43,481 bases of DNA, from the IMG/VR virus record IMGVR_UViG_3300032893_000108, positions 1 through 43,481 of that record; one strand, 5' to 3'. A program made the position numbers and the translations under genes. The notes below the pieces were generated by a model. It was not told the origin of the DNA. It did not search any database and saw only the letters and a list, made by a program, of their open reading frames with translations. Shown here piece after piece: positions 1 to 7,758 of the stretch. Origin of the DNA: a virus. Within the stretch, counting starts at the first letter, position 1. The number at the start of each line of letters is the position of its first letter.

Positions 1-82
1 TGCTGTCGATTCAGCTCTTGCTAAATTAAGAGACTATACAATTAAACATATTTATAAAGCTAGATTAATTGAGAAAAATTAG
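1..82 (+). CDS. 3' end of hypothetical protein (complete copy at 43021-43254)
   Basis: The reading frame is open from base 1 and stops at TAG 80-82. It encodes the last 26 residues of the 77-aa protein that is complete at 43021-43254. It is truncated only because the contig starts here. Confidence 0.85.
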   Translation, partial: AVDSALAKLRDYTIKHIYKARLIEKN

Positions 83-309
83 TAATTATGAGCCAACACA
101 AACCAACAACTACAAAGAAGAATGGCAGTGGATCGCAAAAAAAGTAAATCTAGAAAACCTAAACCCTTTAAAAAACCAGGCTTTGATACACCATGCGCAG
201 GTGTATGCTCTGATACTGCTGTATGGACTGACTTTATATTCTTAGATAAGAATGAATGCAAGCTATTTAGCAAATGGTTAATGGAATGCGTGAAATACTG
301 GGAAACACA
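1..309. repeat. Left copy of the contig-end overlap
   Basis: These 309 bases recur at 43173-43481 in the same orientation and without gaps. Bases 1-127 are identical; substitutions fall at 128 (G here, A there), 185 (G/T), 250 (G/A) and 302 (G/A). The repeat lies within coding sequence of the replication block, which reads on across the junction. It therefore most likely marks circularity or circular permutation of the source molecule, not a specific physical terminus. Confidence 0.9.
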
Positions 310-328
310 CGATGTCGTTAAAAAGTGA
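122..328 (+). CDS. Hypothetical small basic protein
   Basis: This is a 68-aa protein with a Lys/Arg-rich N-terminus (RKKSKSRKPKPFKK) followed by a Cys-containing segment (CAGVC) and an aromatic C-terminal half. I do not recognise the family. The start is the first ATG and has no clear Shine-Dalgarno. It overlaps the HNH nuclease gene by 17 bases, consistent with a co-transcribed gene. A partial second copy at the right end of the contig (from 43294) differs at three residues (V3M, D22Y, E61K), reflecting the mismatches in the overlap. Confidence 0.65.
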   Translation: MAVDRKKSKSRKPKPFKKPGFDTPCAGVCSDTAVWTDFIFLDKNECKLFSKWLMECVKYWETHDVVKK

Positions 329-608
329 AAATAAACGGCGTGATAAATACCTTCGTAAGAAGTATAGCATTAGCTTGAAGGATTATAACAAAATGCTTAA
401 GAAACAGAATAATTGCTGTGCTATCTGTAAGAAGCATAAGTCTAAATTTGCCCGTTCCCTAGCTGTTGATCATGATCATTCAACTGGAGAGATACGAGGG
501 TTGCTTTGTTTCTGGTGTAACAAACGGTTTGTAGGGAGACATACTAAACTTAGTGTTTTAAAACTTCTAACTTATTTCTGGCCAACAGCAAGGGTGATAG
601 TCGAATGA
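312..608 (+). CDS. HNH / recombination endonuclease VII-like nuclease
   Basis: A 98-aa protein with the signature of the T4 endonuclease VII family (Endonuclease_7). A zinc knuckle C36xxC39 is followed by the catalytic DHDH at 53-56, the TGxxRGLLC signature, and a second CxxCN at 66-70. Family members bind and cut branched DNA or act as small HNH nucleases in phage replication and packaging. It sits between the helicase (across the contig junction) and the primase, which fits a role in recombination or in resolving replication intermediates. It is shorter than T4 gp49, so a simple HNH nicking role is possible. Confidence 0.85.
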   Translation: MSLKSENKRRDKYLRKKYSISLKDYNKMLKKQNNCCAICKKHKSKFARSLAVDHDHSTGEIRGLLCFWCNKRFVGRHTKLSVLKLLTYFWPTARVIVE

Positions 609-829
609 ATTATAAACTACATGTTTATATCCCGCCTATACCAGGCCTTTCTGGTTTTGGTAAGATTCCGCCAGTTCCACCAACTCCGGAACGTTGGATA
701 ACAACAGATATTTTCATAAAAGAAAAATACATACAAACCGTAGCTAAACATCCGAAAGGTTGGTCAGTTACACTAGTTTCTGGTGATAAATATATCATTT
801 CACCAAAACCTAAGATACGAGGGTTATGA
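605..829 (+). CDS. Hypothetical protein with Pro-rich N-terminus
   Basis: A 74-aa protein whose ATG overlaps the stop of the HNH gene (ATGA), so the two are probably translationally coupled. Residues 8-30 are rich in Pro and Gly (IPPIPG, KIPPVPPTP); the rest looks like a small beta-rich domain. I see no recognisable motif. It belongs to the replication block by position. Confidence 0.6.
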   Translation: MNYKLHVYIPPIPGLSGFGKIPPVPPTPERWITTDIFIKEKYIQTVAKHPKGWSVTLVSGDKYIISPKPKIRGL

Positions 830-1053
830 AAAGATTATATTGGTGGTGGTATCGTAAAACTCATGATTTGCCGCATCCTGATGATGTTTGGCATAAATTA
901 CAAAATAAAAAACCAAACTATGAATTAAGATATAATAAAATAGCTTTCTATTATACTCTTGGATTTACATTAGAATACATAGCAAATCGTTTTGTTGTTC
1001 CTAGAGAACGTGTTCGCCAATGTATAGCAAAAGCTTATAGAAATACTAAATGA
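826..1053 (+). CDS. Small helix-turn-helix protein (sigma region 4-like)
   Basis: A 75-aa basic protein, ATGA-coupled to its upstream neighbour. The C-terminal half (LEYIANRFVVPRERVRQCI) resembles the helix-turn-helix of sigma-70 region 4 or resolvase-like proteins: a helix, a short turn, then a recognition helix rich in Arg and Gln. A DNA-binding or regulatory role is inferred from this alone. The next gene but one also carries a region-4-like helix-turn-helix, so the block may carry two small regulators. Confidence 0.55.
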   Translation: MKRLYWWWYRKTHDLPHPDDVWHKLQNKKPNYELRYNKIAFYYTLGFTLEYIANRFVVPRERVRQCIAKAYRNTK

Positions 1054-1724
1054 AAACTATATGTCCTAATCATAATGACAGTACGCCGAGTCTCCATCAT
1101 TATTCAGATGGGGCGTATTGCTTTGTTTGTGGATATTCAACCAAAACACAGTATCCTAAAAATATTGGTCAAATTAAATCCACATCTGAATTTAAGAAGG
1201 AGCTTGAGTACATTGATTCGCTTCCAAAAAAGACAATTAGAGGGCTCGATTTTAGAACTGATGATGAAGGATTCTACGTATTATGGCCCGATCGTAGCTA
1301 CTATAAGAAAAGACTCTTCTCAGGACCTGTACGTTACTTGGCACCCAAAGGAGTCAGACAAAGTCTATTTATTTATGCCGATGGAGCCAAAGACATTCTG
1401 GCAGTGGTTGAGGGTGAAATTAACGCTATGTCTCTTGAGAAGTCTATCGCAAGGCCCGGTTTAGATATAGCAAGCCCGGGATCGGCGAATAACTTAGGTA
1501 AGTTCCTACCAGCTTATTTGCAGTACAACAAAATCTATGTTATAGTAGATAATGATGCTGCGGGTTTAGCTTACGGCTTAGATTTGAAGTTTAAACTTCT
1601 AAAACAGCAGAAAAATACAGAGTTAGTAGCAGTAGATAAAGATTACAACGATGTGTTAATGGAATCCGGCAACTATGGTGTTAAAAAAGCGTTCCAAAAA
1701 GAAACAGGTTTGGACCTGTTCTGA
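1050..1724 (+). CDS. DNA primase (zinc finger plus TOPRIM)
   Basis: A 224-aa protein. The N-terminus has a CHC2-like zinc-binding motif (C5xxH8, then C24xxC27). A TOPRIM domain follows, with the conserved Glu in VVEGE (E121) and the DxD pair at 167-169 (VDNDAAG). It would make RNA primers for lagging-strand synthesis and would partner the separate DnaB-type helicase at 42129-43031. Together the two correspond to the single T7 gp4 protein. It is ATGA-coupled to the preceding gene and overlaps the next by 50 bases. Confidence 0.85.
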   Translation: MKTICPNHNDSTPSLHHYSDGAYCFVCGYSTKTQYPKNIGQIKSTSEFKKELEYIDSLPKKTIRGLDFRTDDEGFYVLWPDRSYYKKRLFSGPVRYLAPKGVRQSLFIYADGAKDILAVVEGEINAMSLEKSIARPGLDIASPGSANNLGKFLPAYLQYNKIYVIVDNDAAGLAYGLDLKFKLLKQQKNTELVAVDKDYNDVLMESGNYGVKKAFQKETGLDLF

Positions 1725-2064
1725 ATGCAAAGATTTTAAGAATCGTAAGACTCCTTGTAAACATTTGGAGAAACTGATTTCTCCTGAGCGTAAAGAGCCT
1801 ATGTTTGAATCGGTGTATAAATATGTGGGATCTAAAACCGAACCTGTTCTTACAATAGAACAGACAGAGCAAGAATTGCGATTCGTTAAAAAGCTTAAAT
1901 CATTGAAAGTAGATCCTATATTATCAGACATACTTATTCTTAGATTTATTTATGATCTAACATTCTCGGAGATAACTAAAGAACTTGGGTTAATCAATGT
2001 TACTACAACTATGAAACTTTACGCAGAAGCAGCTAACTTCGTTAAAAAAGGATGGAAACAATGA
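1675..2064 (+). CDS. Zinc-finger / helix-turn-helix protein, possibly sigma-like
   Basis: A 129-aa protein with an N-terminal Cys/His cluster (CSECKDF..CKHL, residues 15-30) and a C-terminal helix-turn-helix (LTFSEITKELGLINVTT) like sigma-70 region 4. It overlaps the end of the primase gene by 50 bases; the Cys cluster lies at the edge of that overlap, which supports the early ATG. A role in transcription of phage genes is plausible but only inferred. There is no region 2 domain, so it cannot be a complete sigma factor. Confidence 0.6.
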   Translation: MVLKKRSKKKQVWTCSECKDFKNRKTPCKHLEKLISPERKEPMFESVYKYVGSKTEPVLTIEQTEQELRFVKKLKSLKVDPILSDILILRFIYDLTFSEITKELGLINVTTTMKLYAEAANFVKKGWKQ

Positions 2065-2861
2065 CAGCAGGAAATCCTAATGCACCTAACGATCCGTTGT
2101 ATACACAGCGCGAAGAGGATAAATTTATCATACCTATTAAATACTACGACAGAGTAGTTTCTGCTGTTGAAGAAAGGCTGAAGCCGTATTATCCTAATAA
2201 ATCTACGGAATTTAACAAACAGAGAAGTTTATATTTAGATACTCCAGATCTGAAGTTCATTCGGGATCATCTGTTTAATCTTAATAACAGATATAAGATT
2301 AGATTCCGCTGGTACGGCCCTAATGGTAAATACAACGATGAAGCTTTCATTGAATCTAAATACAAGAAAGATGGCGAATCGATGAAGGTTAGATTGCGAG
2401 TAGATAAATACTCTGTAATCCAAATCATGGGCGGTAAACCATTACCTGATAAATTACAGAAGTTGAATAAAGAAATCTCGGATGATGATTATCAAAAAGC
2501 CGTGCGCGTAATTAACAACTTGGCTACAAATTATGAATTACAACCTGCTGTTAATGTGGAATATCATAGGTTATGTTTTGCAAACAAAGATGAAACTATC
2601 CGTGTATCTATTGATAGAGATATAACAGTAACTTCTCTTAGAAAGAACTTAAGTGGTGATCCTCTTAAAGAGGATAATCTTTGGAATGATTTACAAGGCT
2701 ATCTTAAGAAGTATAATGCTAATCAGGATTTTATTGTAGAAATTAAGCATAAAGAAGACACTGATTGTCCCGATTGGTTTGAAAATCTTATGCAGCAAGT
2801 ACATGCAGATAATACCGGGTTTTCTAAGTATGCTTATGCTATGGCTGAGGTATTAGAGTGA
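2061..2861 (+). CDS. VTC-domain protein (polyphosphate polymerase-like)
   Basis: A 266-aa protein matching the VTC domain, a triphosphate tunnel metalloenzyme fold that in yeast Vtc4 makes polyphosphate from ATP. Visible features are an N-terminal KFIIPIKYYDRV strand-helix, a central basic strand NRYKIRFRWYG, the acidic/basic strand AFIESKYKKDG, the pair MKVRLRV, IRVSIDRDI, and a C-terminal IVEIKHKE with FSKYAYA. The alternating charged residues would line the tunnel. I chose the ATG at 2061, which overlaps the previous stop (ATGA) and follows AAGGA. It is whole-domain length and soluble, with no SPX or membrane part. Its reaction in a phage is unknown. Confidence 0.8.
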   Translation: MTAGNPNAPNDPLYTQREEDKFIIPIKYYDRVVSAVEERLKPYYPNKSTEFNKQRSLYLDTPDLKFIRDHLFNLNNRYKIRFRWYGPNGKYNDEAFIESKYKKDGESMKVRLRVDKYSVIQIMGGKPLPDKLQKLNKEISDDDYQKAVRVINNLATNYELQPAVNVEYHRLCFANKDETIRVSIDRDITVTSLRKNLSGDPLKEDNLWNDLQGYLKKYNANQDFIVEIKHKEDTDCPDWFENLMQQVHADNTGFSKYAYAMAEVLE

Positions 2862-3004
2862 AAAAGCACTTTTATTTTCTATGTGTATTAGGCGGAACTG
2901 TACTTGCTTTAACAGTTCCTAATCGATGGATGTGTTTGTTATACAGCTGTTTATACGGCATGATCTTGGGGGTAATCCATGGGATTTTTTTCAAAGACAA
3001 ATAA
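2858..3004 (+). CDS. Small membrane protein, GTG start
   Basis: A 48-aa open frame starting at GTG, whose bases overlap the stop of the VTC gene (GTGA). It has a hydrophobic stretch FYFLCVLGGTVLALTV, a short polar break with NRW, and a second hydrophobic stretch (LLYSCLYGMILGVI). This predicts one or two membrane helices. It overlaps the phosphoesterase gene by 26 bases. The tight coupling and hydrophobic pattern make it likely real; function unknown. Confidence 0.55.
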   Translation: MKKHFYFLCVLGGTVLALTVPNRWMCLLYSCLYGMILGVIHGIFFKDK

Positions 3005-3668
3005 TTCTATAGCCGTATTAGGTGATATTCATTTTCCATTTCATAACAAAAAGGCTTTAAAAGAAGCATTGAAAATTATTAACTCGGAAAAACCAGCTTA
3101 CGTTGTTCAAATAGGAGATTTATATGATCAATACAGCTTCTCTCGTTTCACTAGAAAAAATCTACTCCTTCCTCAACAAGAGCTTGAACGGGCTAGACTT
3201 CAAGCTTTACGTATGTGGGAAGCTTGTTATAGCAAGTCACGAAGATACCAGTTGTTTGGCAATCATGACGTACGACTCATTAAAAGACTTGCAGAATCAA
3301 TCCCCGAAGCCCAAGAGATACTAGGAGATAGTTTTAAGAAGGATTACTACACTTTTCCTAATGTGGAGACGATATTCGATGATCGTAAAGAGCTTGTTAT
3401 TAATGGGATTACTTTTATTCACGGTTATCGCTCTAGGCTTGGTGATCATAGCAAGTTTAACCGCTCTAGCACTGTTGTTGGCCATAGTCATGTGGGCGGT
3501 GTCGTATTTGAACAACTTAATAACAAGATCGTTTGGGAATTAAATGCTGGGTATCTTGCTGATGAGACAGCAGAACCAATGCGGTATCGTCCTCAATTAA
3601 CTAGCAAATGGACATTAGGGTTAGGTCTTATAGATGATAAAGGCCCTAGGTTTATACCTTTGGAGTGA
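2979..3668 (+). CDS. Calcineurin-like metallophosphoesterase
   Basis: A 229-aa protein with all metal-binding motifs of the calcineurin-like phosphoesterase family in order: GDIH (D16, H18), GDLYD (D47), GNHD (N95-D97), an HGY histidine at 148 and GHSH at 168-171. It would be a two-metal hydrolase of phosphomonoesters or phosphodiesters, perhaps a nuclease or nucleotide phosphatase. Its place right after the VTC-domain gene suggests a possible link in phosphate chemistry, but this is inference. A weak G-rich ribosome site precedes the ATG. Confidence 0.85.
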   Translation: MGFFSKTNNSIAVLGDIHFPFHNKKALKEALKIINSEKPAYVVQIGDLYDQYSFSRFTRKNLLLPQQELERARLQALRMWEACYSKSRRYQLFGNHDVRLIKRLAESIPEAQEILGDSFKKDYYTFPNVETIFDDRKELVINGITFIHGYRSRLGDHSKFNRSSTVVGHSHVGGVVFEQLNNKIVWELNAGYLADETAEPMRYRPQLTSKWTLGLGLIDDKGPRFIPLE

Positions 3669-3670
3669 GT

Positions 3671-3904
3671 ATGCAAACACTTTTGATTGTAGTTGGATTA
3701 TTAGGTGGGTTGCTAGGAACTATCTACACGCTGTATAATAAATACAAACAGGCGTTAGATAAACTAGCACAGTATGAAACTCAGGAGAAGGTTAAAGATA
3801 ACCTTCAGAAGATAGAAGAAGAGGTCAAGAATGTTCAAACTACGCAAGATAACTTTGATGATCTTGTTAAGCAGTTTCGTGATGAACACCCCGATAAGGG
3901 CTGA
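3671..3904 (+). CDS. Putative inner-membrane spanin-like protein
   Basis: A 77-aa protein with an N-terminal hydrophobic helix (LLIVVGLLGGLLGTIYTLY) followed by a charged, Gln/Lys/Glu-rich coiled coil to the end. This is the i-spanin layout (N-in membrane anchor, periplasmic coiled coil). I chose ATG 3671 because GGAG at 3661-3664 is spaced well for it; GTG 3665 is the alternative. The next gene overlaps it by 74 bases in another frame, as Rz and Rz1 often do. Assignment rests on architecture only. Confidence 0.55.
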   Translation: MQTLLIVVGLLGGLLGTIYTLYNKYKQALDKLAQYETQEKVKDNLQKIEEEVKNVQTTQDNFDDLVKQFRDEHPDKG

Positions 3905-4145
3905 TGATTGCGTTGCGGAATGTAAGAAAATCGTAGATGCGGCGGAGAAGACTATCTCTGCTAGAGATGAAGAAATAGCTACACAGAAGGATACAATTAA
4001 TGCTCTTATCAGTGATCTTGCTTCTGCTACTAATACTATTGATCGAGATAGAAATGAGCTGAATGCGTGGTATCGGAACCCGATTTTTGCGATCGGGCTG
4101 GGGTTTATTGTAGGCGGGGCTACTGTTCTTTATTTGAAGAAATAG
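3831..4145 (+). CDS. Secreted/membrane coiled-coil protein, candidate spanin partner
   Basis: A 104-aa protein: an N-terminal signal peptide (hydrophobic ITLMILLSSFVM, probable cleavage after IRA), a central coiled coil, and a C-terminal membrane helix (FAIGLGFIVGGATVLYL) ending in KK. It starts inside the preceding spanin-like gene with a good GAGG site. Two membrane-interacting ends joined by a coiled coil recall unimolecular spanins, but I see no lipobox; the Cys residues (DDC, AEC) lie just after the cleavage site. It may act with the upstream gene in outer-membrane disruption at lysis. Confidence 0.5.
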   Translation: MFKLRKITLMILLSSFVMNTPIRADDCVAECKKIVDAAEKTISARDEEIATQKDTINALISDLASATNTIDRDRNELNAWYRNPIFAIGLGFIVGGATVLYLKK

Positions 4146-4384
4146 TAGTGATAGACGGTGGCTGAAGCTGCTAGTAAAGCCATAATAGATATAATAGCCT
4201 TACTTAGCTTATTCCAGAAAAGATGAGATTGCTCAAGAGGTTGTATACGCTCTTCCAATAGAAGAGAGCGTTTAGTATGATCCTGAAGTTCGTGATTATA
4301 GATAGCTAATTGCTGACTCTGCACATTAACTGTTGTTTCAATTTTATCAAGCTTAGTAATTATTTCCTTCTTAAAGCCCATCAT
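4130..4384 (-). CDS. XhlA-like small membrane protein (possible holin accessory)
   Basis: An 84-aa protein with a long N-terminal amphipathic/coiled-coil region (KKEIITKLDKIETTV...LLLEERIQPLEQS) and one C-terminal membrane helix (IISIMALLAASATVYHYYF). This layout matches hemolysin XhlA-type phage proteins encoded near the end of virion operons and linked to lysis. It is the last gene of the leftward virion block. Its 3' end overlaps the convergent spanin-like gene by 16 bases, so no spacer terminator separates the two operons. Confidence 0.5.
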   Translation of the reverse strand: MMGFKKEIITKLDKIETTVNVQSQQLAIYNHELQDHTKRSLLLEERIQPLEQSHLFWNKLSKAIISIMALLAASATVYHYYFFK

Positions 4385-5063
4385 TATTTCTGCTTAATAT
4401 AGCAGCCTCCGTAACACTTGGCGCTCTTTTTAATACCTGTTGACCAACGGGTGTTCCCATTGCTTTAATTACAGGTTTAGCATAATTAGCGGCTTTTCCT
4501 AATTTAGATGCATTCATAGCTAAACCTAGTAATGCCTTTAATTTATCTTGATTATCAGGATTTGTTGCCGCTTCTGTAATTTCCTTAGTTATAGGTTGAC
4601 CATATTGATCTACAAGTGGGGTAGCTACAGTTTTTGTAACAGTTTCTGCAGCTTTAGGGGTAAATAAATCTGATAGTGTTTTACCGGCACCTGATAAAAC
4701 TTTTCCTCCTACTTCAGGAATTATTCCTGTCCTAACTACGTCTTTACCAGCCTCTGTTAAATTTACAGGATTACCCTCAGCCGAACCAGCTAATTGTTTT
4801 AACCCTGCTCCTAGTGCAGCACCGGCCGTCATACCTCCCGGAACCGGTGTAATAGCTCCTATCAATGATCCTAATTCTGGAGCTTTACTTACAAAACCTT
4901 TGAGTCTTTGCTCATTTTGTTCTGGAGATAGATTTGTAGGAGTGTAGATTCCACGTCCAAAAGCAGATGGTTGATACCCATATGAGATAGGCTGATTTTG
5001 TTGTTTTTGATAATTTTGATAATCAAGATAATCTTGGTATTCTCGTTCTTCTTTAGTTGCCAT
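4371..5063 (-). CDS. Probable internal virion / DNA ejection protein
   Basis: A 230-aa protein from the ATG that overlaps the preceding stop (TAATG). It has a Gln/Tyr-rich N-terminus (YQDYLDYQNYQKQQNQ), a Gly/Ala-rich hydrophobic middle (LIGAITPVPGGMTAGAALGAGL) and an Ala-rich C-terminus. Such low-complexity, membrane-active compositions are typical of podovirus ejection proteins (P22 gp7/gp16/gp20 type). Position at the end of the virion operon, after two similar proteins, supports this. There is no specific motif. Confidence 0.45.
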   Translation of the reverse strand: MATKEEREYQDYLDYQNYQKQQNQPISYGYQPSAFGRGIYTPTNLSPEQNEQRLKGFVSKAPELGSLIGAITPVPGGMTAGAALGAGLKQLAGSAEGNPVNLTEAGKDVVRTGIIPEVGGKVLSGAGKTLSDLFTPKAAETVTKTVATPLVDQYGQPITKEITEAATNPDNQDKLKALLGLAMNASKLGKAANYAKPVIKAMGTPVGQQVLKRAPSVTEAAILSRNNDGL

Positions 5064-5983
5064 TATTGTCCCTGTGATTGCTTCCATTTTTGAAATCCAG
5101 CAAAATCTAACCCTGGAGGGGGGCCTGCGGTAGTTGATTTAGATATTGCGGATTCTTCCGGAGAAGTTGTTAAGGCGTCTTTTATATCACCAAAAAATGA
5201 GTGTAACTTAGGCGGTGAAGTTGGATTAACAGGATTTTGATTAACGGGAGTTTCCTCTTTAGGAGTGGGCATTGCAGTATTGAATAATTTACGATAAGAT
5301 AAATCGGGAGTTTCGCCTTCTCTAATAGCTCTTTGATTAGCATGCCGCATTCTGATCTCATTCAAATTATCATTGTAAACACTCTCGGATTGGTCGATCA
5401 TGTCTTTTAAAAAGCCATAGTTATCTGGTGTTAATGTACCATGAGCAGCTTGAGTCATCGCCTGATTTAACCTTGTATCTAATCTTTTACCAGTTCCATA
5501 TTTAGCTATTAATGCAGGACTAGATGCTGCTCTAGCTGACCCTGTTTGGGCTTTATCCATTAATATAGGTAATACGTTATTGGCTATTTGATTACCTTTG
5601 GCTGCTAAATCTAAAAGACCATGGGCTTGTTTTATTTCACCTAAGCCTTTAGTAACAGGTTGCATTTCTTTATTTACAGCTGATTGATCTTGTTGCAAAC
5701 GTTGTATATCTTTAAATTGATTTTGTTGGTAGGCCCTAGCGTAAGGATCAGCACCTGTTGATACTTCTCCAACCTTAGCCTGTCCGCCTTCTTCTACAAG
5801 CCCCTGGTCTTTCATACGCTGCAGACGAGCTATATCCTCGTCTGTACTTTGACCTTTAAGCAGATTTTGTAATCTAACTAATTTTTCTTCATTAGCGTAT
5901 TTAGCCTGATCTTCATTACGTTTCTGTAAGAATTCAGAGAGCTTATCAATTTGATCAATTACTGGATTATTATAATCAGCCAT
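5063..5983 (-). CDS. Probable internal virion protein, helical
   Basis: A 306-aa protein, mostly polar and helical, rich in Gln, Lys, Asp and Ala, with a Pro-rich linker near residues 240-260 (NQNPVNPTSPP) and a C-terminal PPPGLDFAGFQKW segment. It is coupled at both ends (shared base with the 5983 stop and TAATG to the next gene). Composition and position suggest an ejected internal protein with the two neighbours. I do not recognise a specific family. Confidence 0.45.
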   Translation of the reverse strand: MADYNNPVIDQIDKLSEFLQKRNEDQAKYANEEKLVRLQNLLKGQSTDEDIARLQRMKDQGLVEEGGQAKVGEVSTGADPYARAYQQNQFKDIQRLQQDQSAVNKEMQPVTKGLGEIKQAHGLLDLAAKGNQIANNVLPILMDKAQTGSARAASSPALIAKYGTGKRLDTRLNQAMTQAAHGTLTPDNYGFLKDMIDQSESVYNDNLNEIRMRHANQRAIREGETPDLSYRKLFNTAMPTPKEETPVNQNPVNPTSPPKLHSFFGDIKDALTTSPEESAISKSTTAGPPPGLDFAGFQKWKQSQGQ

Positions 5984-6849
5984 TAAGTTATCCTATCGAA
6001 TAAATTAGTGTCACCGCCTGCTTGGGTACCTTTTACAGGGGGTTTATTATTATCTTTATTATCATCTCCACCACTCATTAAACCACCGCCCATAGCGCTC
6101 ATACCGGCTTTTAATCCCGATATAGAACCACTCAAACCCGCTGCTAAATCAGATGGAGTTTCTGTAGCACGTTGGCCTAGTGCTTGATTGTATACACCGC
6201 CGAAATAATTCTGGATATTCTTAGCTTGATTTTGCCTAGCTGTTTGTGTATCCAATTCTCTACCATACTCACCTTGAATAGCCTGTTGTGCACCAGAACC
6301 TAATTGACTTAGGAAGTTCCGGGTTTGCCCTAATCGCTGTAGATTCATCTGATATCTATTGTTAGCAATCTGTTGCTGGAGTTGAGCTAACTGCTCTTGT
6401 TTGTTACCTTCTAATCCAGAGAATTCCTTCCCTGCTACTCCTGAGGAACTTAATCCCCGGTCAGCCAAGGCTTGAGCTAAACTCTGTCCGCTCTCACCGA
6501 ATTGTCTAGATATATCACCTGAGATTTGTCCATACGCTGTTCTATCCTCGGGAGTTAGATTAAACCCTTGGCTAGCAAGCTGTTGTTCCTCAGCAGTCGT
6601 TCTGCCAAGAGTACCACCTTGACCATACAATTGACCAAATATAGGACTTTGTGTGACTGCTGTCTCTGCACCAGCTGATGTAGGAGCTTCAGACAAAAAT
6701 CCCTTAGCCATTGCATCGCTAAGCTGTTGGGACTGTTCAGGTGAAACGCCGAGGTTTCCTGTTACACCACCACTTTTTTGTTTACCTAATGCACCACCGA
6801 TAGCACCGGCGGCTGCTGCTGCTATAGGTATAGCTGCTGCTGCTGGCAT
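5983..6849 (-). CDS. Probable DNA ejection protein (Ala/Gly-rich N-terminus)
   Basis: A 288-aa protein starting with an Ala/Ile/Gly-rich hydrophobic segment (MPAAAAIPIAAAAAGAIGGA) that could insert in a membrane. A Gln-rich helical middle contains LADRGLSSSGVAG and QQIANNRYQ, and the C-terminus is Gly/Asp/Asn-rich (GGGLMSGGDDNKDNNK). A hydrophobic head plus Gln-rich helices is common in podovirus ejection proteins. AGGAG lies just upstream of the start. Function is inferred from composition and location. Confidence 0.55.
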   Translation of the reverse strand: MPAAAAIPIAAAAAGAIGGALGKQKSGGVTGNLGVSPEQSQQLSDAMAKGFLSEAPTSAGAETAVTQSPIFGQLYGQGGTLGRTTAEEQQLASQGFNLTPEDRTAYGQISGDISRQFGESGQSLAQALADRGLSSSGVAGKEFSGLEGNKQEQLAQLQQQIANNRYQMNLQRLGQTRNFLSQLGSGAQQAIQGEYGRELDTQTARQNQAKNIQNYFGGVYNQALGQRATETPSDLAAGLSGSISGLKAGMSAMGGGLMSGGDDNKDNNKPPVKGTQAGGDTNLFDRIT

Positions 6850-7248
6850 TTATAACTCCTTAATGAAACTAGAAATATTATTCAAAATATTAATAAAGCC
6901 CATTTCTTCATATCTAGCTTTAATTTTATCTTTATAGCCTAAACAGAATAGTTTTTTATACCCCATTTGTTTAGCAACTTTACTAATGTAATCTAGAAGA
7001 ATTAATCCCAGTTGTTTTCTTAATTCGCCTTTATATACAGGATTACCAACGAAATTCTCTACATAACAAATATCCTGAATGTTAGGTAATATCAAAGATA
7101 CTGCTAACACAGGCTGTTTCTGTAACTCTAATATAAAAGTAGTTGTTGGTATCATACCTTCTGTTGGACAAGTCTCATCATAGACCTTATGCCATTCAGC
7201 TAATATTTTGTAATCTTCTGGTTTATAAGGTCTAATATTTAAAGACAT
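6850..7248 (-). CDS. GNAT-like acetyltransferase domain protein
   Basis: A 132-aa protein with the order of a GNAT fold: N-terminal strand IRPYKPEDYKILAEWHK, a substrate-side loop, a central strand ICYVENFVGNP, a helix with LLDYISKVAKQMGYKKL, and a final GFIN strand. The usual acetyl-CoA loop Q/RxxGxG/A is not clearly present, so catalysis is uncertain. GNAT-like proteins recur beside ejection or tail genes in several podoviruses, where their role is unknown. It ends one base before the ejection gene begins. Confidence 0.6.
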   Translation of the reverse strand: MSLNIRPYKPEDYKILAEWHKVYDETCPTEGMIPTTTFILELQKQPVLAVSLILPNIQDICYVENFVGNPVYKGELRKQLGLILLDYISKVAKQMGYKKLFCLGYKDKIKARYEEMGFINILNNISSFIKEL

Positions 7249-7252
7249 TCAA

Positions 7253-7750
7253 TTACTGTGCATTCCATTCGAGGATAGGTATTGCATAATCTAGATTGAA
7301 CAACACACCGTCTGTGGATTGCCCTATACCAGTACCTGTTCCCTTAGCATAGGAATCACCGCCGCTTATACCTGAAAAATAAATGTTATTTAAATCAGAA
7401 CCATCAGCAAAAGCTGCCAGTGTAACTACCGCTGTAGTATTACCTGCGATACTATCCATTGATCCTACTCTACTACTACCAGCTAAATTAGGTAACTTAC
7501 AGTAATCAATAGTTAATCCAAATGGTAGAGTAATATACGCTACACTGTTTGCTAATGTAACACCGATGAAGGAAGCTTTAACAACAAGCGTATCACCGCA
7601 GCGTTTCCAAATCCCTCTGTTAGTACTAGGATCTGTTTCTATAGCAGCACTGGTAGTAACAATACTATCATCTCTATGCCAGATGTTATCTACTACAGGG
7701 AATGTAAAGCTACTTTTAGGATTTGAGAATAAATCACGATTGCTTGGCAT
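7253..7750 (-). CDS. Virion surface / fibre-tip-like protein
   Basis: A 165-aa beta-rich protein with Ser, Thr and Gly repeats and a compact jelly-roll look (GDTLVVKASFIGV, VAYITLPFGLTIDYCK, FNLDYAIPILEWN). Its style resembles C-terminal fibre or receptor-binding head domains. It lies among other small beta proteins of the tail region, so I infer a tail-fibre or decoration role. No family is recognised. Confidence 0.45.
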   Translation of the reverse strand: MPSNRDLFSNPKSSFTFPVVDNIWHRDDSIVTTSAAIETDPSTNRGIWKRCGDTLVVKASFIGVTLANSVAYITLPFGLTIDYCKLPNLAGSSRVGSMDSIAGNTTAVVTLAAFADGSDLNNIYFSGISGGDSYAKGTGTGIGQSTDGVLFNLDYAIPILEWNAQ

Positions 7751-7758
7751 AATACCTC

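Noticed and set aside
88-147. 19-codon frame upstream of the small basic protein
   Set aside because: No ribosome site, overlaps the better-supported gene at 122-328, composition only Lys/Thr/Ser/Gln.
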